In this document: positions 1 to 9,989 of the stretch, piece after piece
Layout: every line of letters begins with the position of its first letter
Position numbering within the stretch: the first letter of the stretch is position 1
From: JANMAT01 sp031359995
GTDB lineage: Bacteria; Actinomycetota; Acidimicrobiia; Acidimicrobiales; Ilumatobacteraceae
Direction: 5' to 3'
Assembly: GCA_031359995.1 (NCBI GenBank)
Contig: JANMAT010000210.1
Coordinates: 1-30,566, forward strand
DNA: 30,566 nt
Translations under genes and position numbers: made by a program
The notes under the pieces: generated by a model
Database searches by the model: none
What the model saw: the letters and a program-made list of their open reading frames with translations, nothing else
Told to the model about the DNA's origin: nothing

Positions 1-708
1 GGGGGCCTGGTCGGTGGGGGACCCGCCGCCGCGCACGACCAGTATCTGGTGGGGGTGGGGGCGCTGCTGGGTGGGCTGCGCCCCGACGATGCCATCGACG
101 GCGCCGTCGCCCTGCACGGTGGTGTTGGCCACCAGGAGCCGGAAACCGATGCCGCTGCCTTCGAGCTCGTGGCTGAGGTCGGCCCAGGCCGCGGTGCCGA
201 CGCTGGTGACGACGCCGATGCGCAGGGGCGCGGTGACCAGGCGGTGGCGCTTGTTGGCGTCGAGCAGACCCTCGGCCACCAGGCGCCGCAACAGCTGGTC
301 ACGTTCGGCGGCCAGGCGGCCGAGCGTGTAGGTGGGGTCGAGCCCGTCCATGACCAGGCTGAGGCGGCCACTGGGGCCGTAGAAGTCGAGCTTGGCGTGG
401 ATGCGCACGGCCAGGCCGTTCTCGAGCCGCATGCGATGCTTGGCCAGGAGCGGCCGGAGGCGCTGAGCCGTGCCGGCCCACAGCGCCACGGGCACCGTGG
501 CGCTGCCGCCGTCGCCGTCGCGGTCGGTGAGGTTGAAGTAGAGGTGGCCGTTGGTGCGCTGCTGCAGGCCCTGGATCTCGCCCCGCACCCAGGCGCCGTC
601 GGGGAAGCCGCGGCGCAGGACCATCTTGATGGCCTCGGCCAGCTCGCCGACCGTGAAGGTGGGGTCGGCGCCATCGTCGTAGCCGAGGTCGAGCGACGGC
701 TGGCTCAT
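1..708 (-). CDS. xseA: Exodeoxyribonuclease VII large subunit, partial (C-terminus beyond left edge)
   Basis: This is the catalytic subunit of exonuclease VII, which in known systems degrades single-stranded DNA together with XseB. Only the first 236 codons lie in the window and the frame is open to base 1. Residues 16-125 form the N-terminal OB-fold: FTVGELAEAIK, then WVRGEIQG at 40-47 and HLYFNL at 55-60. The catalytic domain starts near 160 with RIGVVTS (163-169) and an Ala/Asp helix (AAWADL), and reaches the family hallmark VVRGGGS (224-230), which is followed by TD as expected. The ATG overlaps the rmuC stop codon as ATGA, so translation is probably coupled. No xseB is visible; it would normally lie just beyond the left edge. 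The identification is firm; the missing half cannot be assessed. Confidence 0.93.
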   Translation of the reverse strand, partial: MSQPSLDLGYDDGADPTFTVGELAEAIKMVLRRGFPDGAWVRGEIQGLQQRTNGHLYFNLTDRDGDGGSATVPVALWAGTAQRLRPLLAKHRMRLENGLAVRIHAKLDFYGPSGRLSLVMDGLDPTYTLGRLAAERDQLLRRLVAEGLLDANKRHRLVTAPLRIGVVTSVGTAAWADLSHELEGSGIGFRLLVANTTVQGDGAVDGIVGAQPTQQRPHPHQILVVRGGGSPTDQAP

Positions 709-2006
709 GCGCCGAGACCCCGCAGCCCAAGGGAGAGCACCTCGGCCTCGTCGGGCGGGTCGAGCTCGATGCCGCGTTGGTTGCGCAGCTCGTCGAGCTT
801 GTCGAGGGGCCGTTCGAGCTGGCGCCTTCGGGTGCCGTTCAGCTCGTCGAACGCCCGCTGGGTGGACTCGAGCCGCTTGCCCATGGTGTCGAGCGCGCCG
901 GCGAACTTGCCCCACTGCTGCTCGAAGCTGCCCAGCACCTTCAGGATCTCGTCGGAGGTCTGCTCGATGACGAAGTTCTCGTGGGCCTGGCGGATGACGC
1001 CGAGCAGCGCGAACAGCGTGAGCGGTGAGCACAGCACGACCTTCTGCCGCATGGCTTCGTCCATGAGCTGACCGTCGTTCTCGTGGATGAAGGTGGAGAT
1101 GCTCTCGTTGGGCAGGAACAGCAGCACGTAGTCGACGCTGCGGCGGTCGCCCTGGCGGGCGTAGTCGCGCTTGGCCAGTTCGCGCACCCGCAGGCGCACG
1201 TCGCGCAGGAACGCCTCCCGGTAGGCGGAGCGTTCAGCGTCGTTGGTGGCTTCCAGGTGGCGCAGGTACGACGCCAGCGGGAACTTCACGTCCAGGTAGA
1301 GCACCTGACCCTTGGGCAGCTCGAAGGTGAAGTCGGGCAGGCCGGTGCCACCTTCGACCTTGGTCTGCTTGCGGTAGTTCACGTTCTCGACGAAGCCGGC
1401 CAGGCGCAGCACGTCTTCGGCCATGCGCTCGCCCCACTGGCCGCGGGCCTTGGTGCTGGCCAGCGCTTCGCGCAGGCCGTGGGCGGTGGCCGACAGGGCC
1501 TGGGTGGTCTCGGCGTGGGCGGCCAGCGCGGCCGACACCTCGCCGAAGCTGTGGCTGGACGACTTACCCAGCACCGCCACCTGCTCGGACACACGGCCGA
1601 GCTCGGCCCGCAGGTGGTTGGCCATCTGGTCGAGCCGGCTGTCGATGACGTCCTTCTTGGCCGACAGGTCGTGCTGGGTGGCGGCGGCCAGGGCGGCCAG
1701 CTGCTCACGCCCGGCCTTCAGGGCGTTCACCAGCTCCTGCTGGCCGGCGGCGAGCTGGCCACCCACCACCTCGCGCTGGAGCACGGCGGCCTGCTGCAGG
1801 GCGGCGGCCACCGCCGCGTCACGCTCGGCTGCCGCCTGCTCGCGGGCCTGGGCCAGGGCCACGCCCAGGGCCTGCTGGGTGGCCTGGGCGGCCACGCCGG
1901 CGTCGGGTGCGCGCCGCACCGCCGCGGCCAGCACGGCCACGGCGACGCCCAGGCCGAGCACGACCAGCAGCGCCGCGAGCAGGATCACCACCACCGGGAA
2001 CGTCAT
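705..2006 (-). CDS. rmuC: DNA recombination protein RmuC
   Basis: A 433-residue RmuC-family protein, a predicted PD-(D/E)XK nuclease-fold protein that in E. coli limits rearrangements at inverted repeats. Residues 4-30 are one hydrophobic membrane anchor. Residues 36-180 are Ala/Gln/Glu-rich and look like a coiled coil. The RmuC domain follows: GQWGERMAEDVL (189-200), LPDF (223-226) and YLDVKFPL (237-244), which carry the expected E, D and DxK residues, then the conserved segment VDYVLLFLPNESI. The length is close to that of family members. I chose the ATG immediately before the membrane anchor; the much longer in-frame extension upstream runs through the MFS gene in the wrong frame. The gene begins 41 bases after the MFS stop and its own stop overlaps the xseA start, so all three may be co-transcribed. 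Confidence 0.93.
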   Translation of the reverse strand: MTFPVVVILLAALLVVLGLGVAVAVLAAAVRRAPDAGVAAQATQQALGVALAQAREQAAAERDAAVAAALQQAAVLQREVVGGQLAAGQQELVNALKAGREQLAALAAATQHDLSAKKDVIDSRLDQMANHLRAELGRVSEQVAVLGKSSSHSFGEVSAALAAHAETTQALSATAHGLREALASTKARGQWGERMAEDVLRLAGFVENVNYRKQTKVEGGTGLPDFTFELPKGQVLYLDVKFPLASYLRHLEATNDAERSAYREAFLRDVRLRVRELAKRDYARQGDRRSVDYVLLFLPNESISTFIHENDGQLMDEAMRQKVVLCSPLTLFALLGVIRQAHENFVIEQTSDEILKVLGSFEQQWGKFAGALDTMGKRLESTQRAFDELNGTRRRQLERPLDKLDELRNQRGIELDPPDEAEVLSLGLRGLGA

Positions 2007-2044
2007 GCCACCACGATGACAGGGGGGTGTGACAGAGTTCGGGA

Positions 2045-2059
2045 CCCTCAGCGAGAGGG
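2045..2059. terminator. Small hairpin at the MFS stop codon
   Basis: CCCTC-AGCGA-GAGGG spans the stop codon of the MFS gene and the bases before rmuC. A five-pair stem without a T-run is weak, so it may only attenuate read-through into rmuC-xseA. Confidence 0.25.
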
Positions 2060-3256
2060 GGCCTGACCAGGCGCGACGCCCCCGACCGAGCCCTGCTCCT
2101 CGGGCGGGCGCACCCCGGCGAACAGGGCCAGCAACACCAGGTCGTACACCGCCTTGAGGCCACCGCCGATCACCAGCGGCCACCCGAACCGGCTCTTGTC
2201 GAGCAACCACCCGGCCAGCAACGGGGCCAGCGCGCTGGCCAGGCTGCGGGGCACGTTGGTCACGCTGGCCGCCGCCGGTCGCTCGGCCGGGGTCACCACC
2301 GCCATCACGTACGAGGTGCGGGCGGGCACGTCCATCTGCGACAGCGCGCTTCTGGCCAGCAGGCAGGCGATGGCCAGGCCCAGGTTGGGCATGAACGGCG
2401 TGAGCATCAGCAAGACGTTGGCCGGCAGGTGGGTGAACACCATCGTGCGGACCAGGCCGATGCGAGCGGCCACCTTCACCGCCACCAACGCCGACAGGGC
2501 CGACAGCAGGCCGGTCCAGAAGAAGATCTGGCCGGCCACCGCGATCGACAGGCCGAAGCGGCGGAACAGCCACAGCGCCACCAACGCCTGCACCACGAAG
2601 CCGCCGCCGAACGAGTCGATGCTGAACAGCGCGGCCAGCTGGTAGACGATGCGCTTCGAAGGGCCGAGCGGCGTGCGAGCCACGTCGGTCGGCTCGATCG
2701 CCGGCGACAGGCGGGCGTAGCGCGCCAGCACGGCCAGACCGAGCGCGCTGTAGACCACGAACGAGCCCCGCAGGGCCACCGCGCGGCTGAGCACGTCGTG
2801 GTGGGCCAGCGCGTCGGGCACACCGGCGGCCAGCGAGCCGAGGGCGCCGAACAGCGAGCCGAGCAGGGCGTAACGGGCGAACAGGGCGGTGCGGCTGGTG
2901 GACGGCGCCGTCTGGGGCAGCAGGGCCTGCTCGGTCGGCAGGAACACGCTCACGTCGCCGGCCGACGGGTTCATCGTGCCCACGAACGCCACCAGCAACA
3001 GCGGCCAGAACTGGGTGACCACAGCGAAGCCGATGCCGGTGGCGACCATGAGCAGTGCCGCGGCCCGTAGCAGCCGGCGCCGCCCGATGCGGTGGCCGCG
3101 CAGTCCCACGCCCAGGGTCACCACCGCCGAGCCCACCAGCGTGGCGGTGATGACGGCACCCACCTGCCGGCTCGACAGACCGGCCAGAGCCAACGCCGGC
3201 ACCAGGATCACGCTGACGAGCCCGTCGCCGAAGGCGCGCAGCGACCGGGTCTCCAT
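2048..3256 (-). CDS. MFS transporter
   Basis: An integral membrane protein of about 402 residues with roughly 10-12 hydrophobic segments, matching a major facilitator superfamily permease. The first cytoplasmic loop carries the RGHRIGRRRLLR variant of the MFS signature, and a second, weaker copy (VAARIGLVRTM) lies after the central loop, as expected for the two six-helix halves. The substrate is unknown. I placed the start at the ATG of METRSLRAFGDGL because it sits just before helix 1. An in-frame start at 3364 would overlap the divergent gene and add a charged leader, and a GTG at 3301 is also possible. The last codons overlap a small GC hairpin (2045-2059). rmuC follows after 41 bases, so read-through is likely, though a functional link to DNA repair is not evident. 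Confidence 0.85.
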   Translation of the reverse strand: METRSLRAFGDGLVSVILVPALALAGLSSRQVGAVITATLVGSAVVTLGVGLRGHRIGRRRLLRAAALLMVATGIGFAVVTQFWPLLLVAFVGTMNPSAGDVSVFLPTEQALLPQTAPSTSRTALFARYALLGSLFGALGSLAAGVPDALAHHDVLSRAVALRGSFVVYSALGLAVLARYARLSPAIEPTDVARTPLGPSKRIVYQLAALFSIDSFGGGFVVQALVALWLFRRFGLSIAVAGQIFFWTGLLSALSALVAVKVAARIGLVRTMVFTHLPANVLLMLTPFMPNLGLAIACLLARSALSQMDVPARTSYVMAVVTPAERPAAASVTNVPRSLASALAPLLAGWLLDKSRFGWPLVIGGGLKAVYDLVLLALFAGVRPPEEQGSVGGVAPGQAPSR

Positions 3257-3338
3257 GAGGCGCGCCGCGTCGGGTGAGGATCCCTCGGGCAGCAGGCGCA
3301 CGACCGTGATTGGAGCACGCGTCGGCCACACTTGCCCC

Positions 3339-3794
3339 ATGCAATCCGCGGCACACCGCCTCATCGTCGCCTACTACGACGCCTGCAACCGCGGCGACGT
3401 GGACGCGCTCACGGCGTGCTTCACCGACGACGTGGTGCACTGGTTCCTCGCCCCGAACCTGGCGCCCGAGCCGGTGGCCGGCCGCGAGCGCCTGGCGCGC
3501 TACTGGCGCAAGGTGCAGACCCGCTTCGACGGCCGCTGGGTGGTCGACCGTGTGCTGGCCGACGGCGACGAGGCCGTCATCGAGTGGACGCTGTTCTGGA
3601 CGCCACCCGAGACGGGCGAGCGCGTCGCCACCCGCGGCGCCGAGTGGTACGTGTTCCGCGACGGGCTCATCAGCGAGATCCGCGCCTACTACCGCCAGGA
3701 GCACCAGACCTCGCAGCTCGCCGGCTTCCCGTATGGGGAGCGGGGCTACTCGCGCCTGGGTGCCGAGCACAGCGAGGTGCACCCGGCCCCGTGA
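3339..3794 (+). CDS. SnoaL-like / NTF2-fold protein
   Basis: A 151-residue protein with the NTF2-like cone fold signature of the SnoaL group: a first helix (RLIVAYYDACNRGDVDAL), a strand with FTDDVVHWF, a central helix with REGLARYW-like residues (RERLARYWRKV), and a final strand ending GLISEIRAYY. SnoaL relatives include polyketide cyclases, hydratases and steroid isomerases, but many have no known reaction, so I give no substrate. The C-terminal 30 residues, after YYRQEHQ, extend past the usual fold end. A weak -10 (CACACT) lies six bases before the ATG and no Shine-Dalgarno is seen. The gene is divergent from the MFS gene and converges with the ABC exporter only six bases downstream. Confidence 0.82.
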   Translation: MQSAAHRLIVAYYDACNRGDVDALTACFTDDVVHWFLAPNLAPEPVAGRERLARYWRKVQTRFDGRWVVDRVLADGDEAVIEWTLFWTPPETGERVATRGAEWYVFRDGLISEIRAYYRQEHQTSQLAGFPYGERGYSRLGAEHSEVHPAP

Positions 3795-3800
3795 GTCGCG

Positions 3801-5678
<1,878 letters not shown>

Positions 5679-5685
5679 GACCACG

Positions 5686-5691
5686 AGGGTA
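5686..5691 (-). promoter_or_regulatory. -10 element of the ABC exporter, leaderless type
   Basis: TACCCT on the minus strand, seven bases before the ATG at 5678, with no Shine-Dalgarno between. It fits TANNNT and the spacing of leaderless actinobacterial promoters. No convincing -35 is visible. Confidence 0.6.
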
Positions 5692-5723
5692 GAGGCGCCT
5701 GCCCGGGAACGCACACGTGCCCG

Positions 5724-5729
5724 TACCAT
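5724..5729 (+). promoter_or_regulatory. -10 element of the lipoprotein peptidase gene, leaderless type
   Basis: TACCAT eight bases before the ATG at 5738, with no Shine-Dalgarno between. It is divergent from the exporter promoter 32 bases away, so the two genes share a very short regulatory region. Confidence 0.6.
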
Positions 5730-5737
5730 GACTGCCC

Positions 5738-7303
5738 ATGCGTCGCGCCGCCCCGTTCCTCCTCGTCGGCCTGCTGGCCGCGGCCTGCGGCTCGGTACCG
5801 TCCGGCGACGCCCGGGTCGACAGCACCCGTTTCCCTGGCGCGGCCGAAAGGTCGGCGCCGGCCACGACGGGCGGGTCAGGGTCCACCACGGCAACCACCG
5901 CCGGTTCGACCGCCACCACCAAGCCCCCCACAGCCGGCGCACCGGCCTCGACGCTGGCGTGGCAGAGCTGCGGCAAGAAGCTCCAGTGCGCCACCCTCAC
6001 CGTGCCCAAGGACTACGACGATGCGTCGAAGGGCACGCTCGACCTGTTCCTGAAGCGCCGTCCGGCCGATCGGAAGGCCAGTCGCATCGGGTCGCTGCTG
6101 GTGAACCCGGGCGGCCCCGGCGTGGCCGGCACGGAGCTGGCCGACCAGGCCTCGGCCGCGTTCGGCCCCGACCTTCTGCTGCGGTTCGACATCGTCGGCT
6201 GGGACCCCCGCGGCACCGGCAAGAGCGGCGAGGTCCAGTGCGTGAAGAACCTGGACCCGTACTTCGCCATCGACCAGTCGGCCGAGGACGCGGCCGAGGC
6301 CAAGGCGCTGGTGGACGCGGCGAAGGACTTCGCCGCCCAGTGCCGGAAGAACGCCGGCGACCTGTTGCCCTACATCTCGACCGAAGCCACCGCCCGCGAC
6401 ATGGACAGCATCCGCCGGGCCCTCGGTGAGGACAAGATCAGCTACTTCGGCTTCTCCTACGGTTCCGAGCTGGGCGCGGTGTGGGCCACGCTGTTCCCCA
6501 CGACCGTGCGGGCGGTGGTGCTCGACGGCGCCAGCGACGTGAACGCCGACTTCGCCGAGGACCTGAAGCAGCAGACCATCGGTCTCGAGCGGGTGCTCGA
6601 GAGCCTGCTGGCCGACTGCGCCAGAGACCGTTCGTGCCCGATCTACAACAACGGCAAGCCCGGCGAGGTGTACGACCGGGTGATGGCCGGTCTCGATGCC
6701 ACACCGCTCACCGTGCCCGATGCCCCCGGTCGCCCGCCGGTGAACCAGGGCGTGGCGTCCATCGCCGTCACCAGCGTGCTGTACACGCGTGACACGTGGC
6801 CGCTGATCACGTCGGCCATCGCCGAGGCCGAGAACGGCAACGGCAAGCCGCTGCTCGACCTGTACGACGCCTACCTCACCGGCTTCGGCCAGCACGCGTT
6901 CGAGGCGCTGATCGCCATCCGCTGCATCGACACCGGCGGCCAGGAGAACACCGATCTGGTCGCGCTCGACAAAGAACTGCGGGCCATCGCGCCCCGGCTC
7001 GGCCAGTTCGCCATCGGCACGCCGTTCTGCACCGACTGGCCCGCCAAGGGCAAGGTCGAGCCGAAGGTCTCCGGCAAGGGTGCCGGGCCCATCGTGGTGG
7101 TGGGCACGACCGGTGACCCGGTCACGCCCATCGAGGCGAGCGCCAACCTGGCCAAGTCGCTGGAGCAGGGCGTGCTGCTCACCGTGCAGGCCGAGCAGCA
7201 CACCGGCTACGGCACCAGCGCCTGCGTCGACAGCGCGGTCGACGGCTACCTGATCCGCCTGGAGGTGCCCGAGGCCGGCACGGTCTGCAAGGCCTCGGGC
7301 TGA
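5738..7303 (+). CDS. Secreted lipoprotein alpha/beta hydrolase, tripeptidyl-aminopeptidase type
   Basis: A 521-residue exported hydrolase resembling the Streptomyces tripeptidyl aminopeptidase / SlpD-SlpE group (S33 family), which trims peptides outside the cell. Residues 1-17 are a lipoprotein signal ending in the lipobox LAAAC with Cys17 as the lipidated residue. Residues 30-70 are a Thr/Ser/Gly/Pro linker. The alpha/beta fold shows the oxyanion motif NPGGPG (123-128), DPRGTGKS (156-163), nucleophile elbow GFSYGS with Ser240, and the TAP-like C-terminal domain with Asp460 in TTGDPVTP and His488 in EQHTGYG, completing the triad. Cysteines occur in both halves and may form disulphides outside the cell. 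It is divergent from the exporter and converges with the EthD gene 12 bases downstream. The physiological substrate is not known. Confidence 0.92.
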   Translation: MRRAAPFLLVGLLAAACGSVPSGDARVDSTRFPGAAERSAPATTGGSGSTTATTAGSTATTKPPTAGAPASTLAWQSCGKKLQCATLTVPKDYDDASKGTLDLFLKRRPADRKASRIGSLLVNPGGPGVAGTELADQASAAFGPDLLLRFDIVGWDPRGTGKSGEVQCVKNLDPYFAIDQSAEDAAEAKALVDAAKDFAAQCRKNAGDLLPYISTEATARDMDSIRRALGEDKISYFGFSYGSELGAVWATLFPTTVRAVVLDGASDVNADFAEDLKQQTIGLERVLESLLADCARDRSCPIYNNGKPGEVYDRVMAGLDATPLTVPDAPGRPPVNQGVASIAVTSVLYTRDTWPLITSAIAEAENGNGKPLLDLYDAYLTGFGQHAFEALIAIRCIDTGGQENTDLVALDKELRAIAPRLGQFAIGTPFCTDWPAKGKVEPKVSGKGAGPIVVVGTTGDPVTPIEASANLAKSLEQGVLLTVQAEQHTGYGTSACVDSAVDGYLIRLEVPEAGTVCKASG

Positions 7304-7315
7304 ACCTTCCCGGCG

Positions 7316-7615
7316 TCAGGAGCTGGCGGCCACCTGGTTCATCGACATCACCGGGGCGATGTTGGTGTAGTTGGCCACATCGGCCATGACCTCGGCGCCC
7401 TGCGGGCCGCCGAAGGCCTTGCCCATGTCTTCGGGCGAGTCGAAGTAGATGTGGGCAGCGGCGTGGTACGGGCTGTCGTCGGCGGCCAGGTCGGCCTCCC
7501 ACTTGGCCACGCCGAGCAGCCCGGCGACGAGCTTCGACATGTGGGTGTTCACCCAGTAGTCGCCGTCGAAGGTCTTGCCCTCGCCCCTCGGATAGAGCAC
7601 CAGTGCTCGGATCAT
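7316..7615 (-). CDS. EthD-family protein
   Basis: A 99-residue protein with the EthD dimeric alpha-beta barrel pattern: an initial strand MIRALVLYPR, then FDGDYWVNTHMSKLV with the family-typical His25, and the closing segments AAHIYFDSPEDMGKAF and VANYTNIAPVM. EthD is named for a protein needed for ethyl tert-butyl ether degradation by a P450 system, but most relatives have no proven reaction. A Shine-Dalgarno GAGGGG lies eight bases before the ATG. The start is 60 bases downstream of the luciferase-like gene on the same strand, so they are probably one transcript and the small protein may support that oxidation. The family assignment is good; the role is inferred. Confidence 0.88.
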   Translation of the reverse strand: MIRALVLYPRGEGKTFDGDYWVNTHMSKLVAGLLGVAKWEADLAADDSPYHAAAHIYFDSPEDMGKAFGGPQGAEVMADVANYTNIAPVMSMNQVAASS

Positions 7616-7675
7616 GTTCGGTCCCCTCGGTCGTTGTCGGATGTCGTGGTGGATGTGGAACGTCGCCCGTGCTGG

Positions 7676-8773
7676 TCAGGCGCCCGCCGGCGTGAGGCCC
7701 ACCGGCGGCGCCGTCCAGCTCTTCAGCTCGGGCATCACCTTCTCGGCGAACAGGTTCATGTTGCGGCGGCCCTCGCTGTAGGGCATGCCGGCATACACGA
7801 AGTTCGGGAAGAAGCCGGCCATGCCGATCTTGTCCTTGATCGTCTCGAGCTTGGCCAGCACCTGCTCGGGCGTGCCGTAGGGCATGAGCTTCACGAAGTC
7901 CTCGGCGGCGCCGCTCTTGCCGTGGCGGTCGATGTACTTCGTGATGTTCGTGTAGAACTCGTAGCCCGACACGCCCTGGTGCGGCGCCTCGCCGAACTCG
8001 TAGTGCTTGAGCACCGTGCCGTAGTAGCCGCCGATGTAGCGGTGGGCCATCTCCTCGGCCCGATCCGCGCTCTCGTCGACGAAGCAGAAGCCACCGCACA
8101 TGGGCGCCGGCGGCTCCACGCCGTTCTCGGTGCGGTACACGTCGCTGTAGACTCGGAAGTCCTCTTCGACCACAGCCCACGGCTTCTGCGGGATGACGAG
8201 CAGACCGATGCCGAGCTTGGCCATGATCGGCATCGACTCGGGCGACACCGCCGCGGCGTAGGTTCGGCCGCGGAACGAGTGCTGCGGCGCCGGGCGCAGG
8301 TCGCGGCGGGTCTGCTTCACCAGCTGGCCGTCGTACTCGAGGTAGCCCTGCTCGAGGCCGGTCAGGATGCACTCGGCCATCTCCACGAAGCGCTCGCGGC
8401 TGGTGTTCATGTCGACGCCGAAGCCCTCGTACTCGACGCGGGCCAGGCCACGACCGATGCCCAGGATCATGCGGCCGCCCGACAGGTTGTCGAGCATGGT
8501 GATCTGCTCGGCCACGCGCATGGCGTCGTGCCACGGCAGCACGATGACGCCGGTGCCGAGCTGCACCCGGCTCGTGCGGGCGGCCAGGTACGTGAGGAAC
8601 TGCACCGGGTCCGGGCACATCGTGTAGTCGGTGAAGTGGTGCTCGACGGTCCAGATCGAATCGAAGCCGAGCTCCTCCGCGCCGAGCGCGAACGCGACTT
8701 CCTCGTTCCAGACCTCGGCGTCCGTCAGCGCGTTCTCCGGGTTCTGGAACGCGACGCCCATCCCTACGTGCAT
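7676..8773 (-). CDS. LLM-class flavin-dependent monooxygenase (luciferase-like)
   Basis: A 365-residue luciferase-like TIM-barrel oxidoreductase that would use reduced FMN or coenzyme F420 to oxygenate or reduce a small organic substrate. Recognisable segments are GVAFQNP at the N-terminus, ELGFDSIWTVEHHF with the paired His of bacterial luciferases (about 45-46), VQLGTGVIVLPWHDAMRVAEQ, the loop NLSGGRMILGIGRG (about 117-130), and the C-terminal GTPEQVLAKLETIKD. The length is normal for the family. A Shine-Dalgarno AGGGGG lies nine bases upstream of the ATG and a TACGAT -10 lies further up, so this transcript has a leader. It leads a two-gene unit with the EthD-like protein. The flavin type cannot be decided from sequence. 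Confidence 0.92.
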   Translation of the reverse strand: MHVGMGVAFQNPENALTDAEVWNEEVAFALGAEELGFDSIWTVEHHFTDYTMCPDPVQFLTYLAARTSRVQLGTGVIVLPWHDAMRVAEQITMLDNLSGGRMILGIGRGLARVEYEGFGVDMNTSRERFVEMAECILTGLEQGYLEYDGQLVKQTRRDLRPAPQHSFRGRTYAAAVSPESMPIMAKLGIGLLVIPQKPWAVVEEDFRVYSDVYRTENGVEPPAPMCGGFCFVDESADRAEEMAHRYIGGYYGTVLKHYEFGEAPHQGVSGYEFYTNITKYIDRHGKSGAAEDFVKLMPYGTPEQVLAKLETIKDKIGMAGFFPNFVYAGMPYSEGRRNMNLFAEKVMPELKSWTAPPVGLTPAGA

Positions 8774-8805
8774 GGCGCAACCCCCTGTTGCTCGTGCCCC
8801 TGCGC

Positions 8806-8811
8806 ATCGTA
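8806..8811 (-). promoter_or_regulatory. Candidate -10 of the monooxygenase-EthD unit
   Basis: TACGAT on the minus strand, 32 bases before the ATG at 8773. With initiation about seven bases downstream, the leader would be about 26 bases and would contain the AGGGGG Shine-Dalgarno. No -35 was recognised. Confidence 0.4.
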
Positions 8812-8830
8812 GAGCGAAGGGGGGCCCGTC

Positions 8831-9691
8831 TCACAGCGCAGCGGCCCCTTCCTCCACGCGGGCCAGTGCCGCGCGGGCGGTGTCGAGCGATGTCTGCCGG
8901 TTGCGCTCGGTCGTCTCGGCACCGCCGAGCGCGGCCCGGGCCCGCACCACGGCCTGGGCGGCGGCGTCCAGGTCCTGCTCGGCCTTGGCCACCGCGGCGC
9001 GCGCCTTGCTCACCGCGACCTCGGCCCGCTCCCGGCGACGACGCGCCATCGTGTCGTCGGCCGGCGCCGGCACGGCGGCAGGCGCAGGGGTCACCCCGAC
9101 CGCTGGGATCGCCGCGGGAGCGGCGGGCGCCACGGACGCCAGTTCCCCTGCCGGCGTGATCGACGGCACGGTCGGTGTCCCCACCACGCGCCGGACCAGC
9201 GGCGTGAAGGCAGCGAAGGCCTCGAACCCGGTGTCGTCGGGCACGTGGCGCAGCGTGCCGTCGAGCCAGGCGTCGAGCAGCTCCGGATGGCGCGACAGGC
9301 GGTCGACGATGGTCCGGATCTCGTGGCGTTGCCCTTCGGCCCGGGCCGGCAGCGCGGCCAGCACGGCGATGGCGGCCACGGCGGCACCGGTCACGTCGTC
9401 GAGCTTGCGTCGGCGTGCCACCGTGGCGGCGACCACGTCTTCCACGGCACGCCCCTCTACCGCCGCGCCCTGTGCGGCGGCGAGGGCGGCGGTGGCCTCG
9501 ACCGCTCGGGTCACGAGCGCGTCGTCCTCGGCAGCCACGAGGACACCCCACAGTGCCAGCGACGGACGGGTGAGCGCCTTGAGCGCGGTGGCCGCGGTCT
9601 TGTCGCCAGCTGTCCGCCGGCGCTTCACCTCGCCGTCCCGGGTGGCCGTGTAGGCATCGGGCCCGACGCGCAGCAGCTCTCGGGGTTCCAC
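8831..9691 (-). CDS. Hypothetical protein with C-terminal coiled coil
   Basis: I do not recognise the family. The 286-residue product has three visible parts. Residues 1-140 are a mostly helical region beginning EPRELLRVGPDAYTATRDGEVKRRRT. A Pro/Ala/Val-rich linker lies at about 180-205. The C-terminus, about 208-286, is an Ala/Arg/Glu-rich segment with strong coiled-coil character (RRRRERAEVAVSKARAAVAKAEQDL). There is no signal peptide or membrane segment, so it should be cytosolic. I set the start at a GTG because TACCGT stands seven bases before it, the same spacing as at other genes here; the in-frame extension to 10072 overlaps two plus-strand genes and has no coding support. It is divergent from the two small genes that follow. 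Confidence 0.7.
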   Translation of the reverse strand: MEPRELLRVGPDAYTATRDGEVKRRRTAGDKTAATALKALTRPSLALWGVLVAAEDDALVTRAVEATAALAAAQGAAVEGRAVEDVVAATVARRRKLDDVTGAAVAAIAVLAALPARAEGQRHEIRTIVDRLSRHPELLDAWLDGTLRHVPDDTGFEAFAAFTPLVRRVVGTPTVPSITPAGELASVAPAAPAAIPAVGVTPAPAAVPAPADDTMARRRRERAEVAVSKARAAVAKAEQDLDAAAQAVVRARAALGGAETTERNRQTSLDTARAALARVEEGAAAL

Positions 9692-9698
9692 GGGGGTA

Positions 9699-9704
9699 AC
9701 GGTA
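9699..9704 (-). promoter_or_regulatory. -10 element of the coiled-coil protein gene, leaderless type
   Basis: TACCGT on the minus strand, seven bases before the GTG at 9691, without a Shine-Dalgarno. This site is the main support for the GTG start. Confidence 0.5.
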
Positions 9705-9769
9705 ACGCCACCGACGGGGCGAGACGTCCGCCACGTTGCGGTCGGGCACCGACGGGGTATCAGAACCGC

Positions 9770-9916
9770 ATGTCCTCTCTCGGCCTGCCCACCCGCTTCG
9801 GCGGCACCCTGCGCACCATCCTCGGACGCCATCACGCGACGCGCCGCAGTGGCGTGCTCGCCCAGCTCGGCTCGTTCGGCGACGACTTCTTCGGTGACGA
9901 CGTCACGGACGACTGA
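9770..9916 (+). CDS. Small hypothetical protein (48 aa)
   Basis: A short reading frame, MSSLGLPTRFGGTLRTILGR at the N-terminus and an acidic, Phe-containing tail FGDDFFGDDVTDD. No family is recognised. In its favour, it fills the divergent gap between the coiled-coil protein and the acidic protein, and a near-consensus -10 (TATCAG) lies six bases before the ATG. The basic front and acidic tail are not an obvious shadow of another gene. Against it, it is very short and has no Shine-Dalgarno. It could instead be untranslated leader for the next gene. Confidence 0.4.
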   Translation: MSSLGLPTRFGGTLRTILGRHHATRRSGVLAQLGSFGDDFFGDDVTDD

Positions 9917-9989
9917 CCACCGCGACCCGGCCGTGCACGAGGGTCGAAGTACCCGTGTGGGCGAGCGTCGAACCGGGTACGTCGCGAAC

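Noticed and set aside
299..730. A 143-codon minus-strand frame at the left edge
   Set aside because: It is a shadow of xseA, which has the OB-fold and RGGGS motifs in a different frame of the same strand.
1083..2066. Plus-strand frame antisense to rmuC
   Set aside because: RmuC motifs are intact on the minus strand; the plus product is a Gly/Gln/Val/His-rich shadow.
7179..9749. An 856-codon minus-strand frame
   Set aside because: It runs in the wrong frame through the luciferase-like and EthD genes; the product is Arg/Gly/Pro-rich and has no domain.
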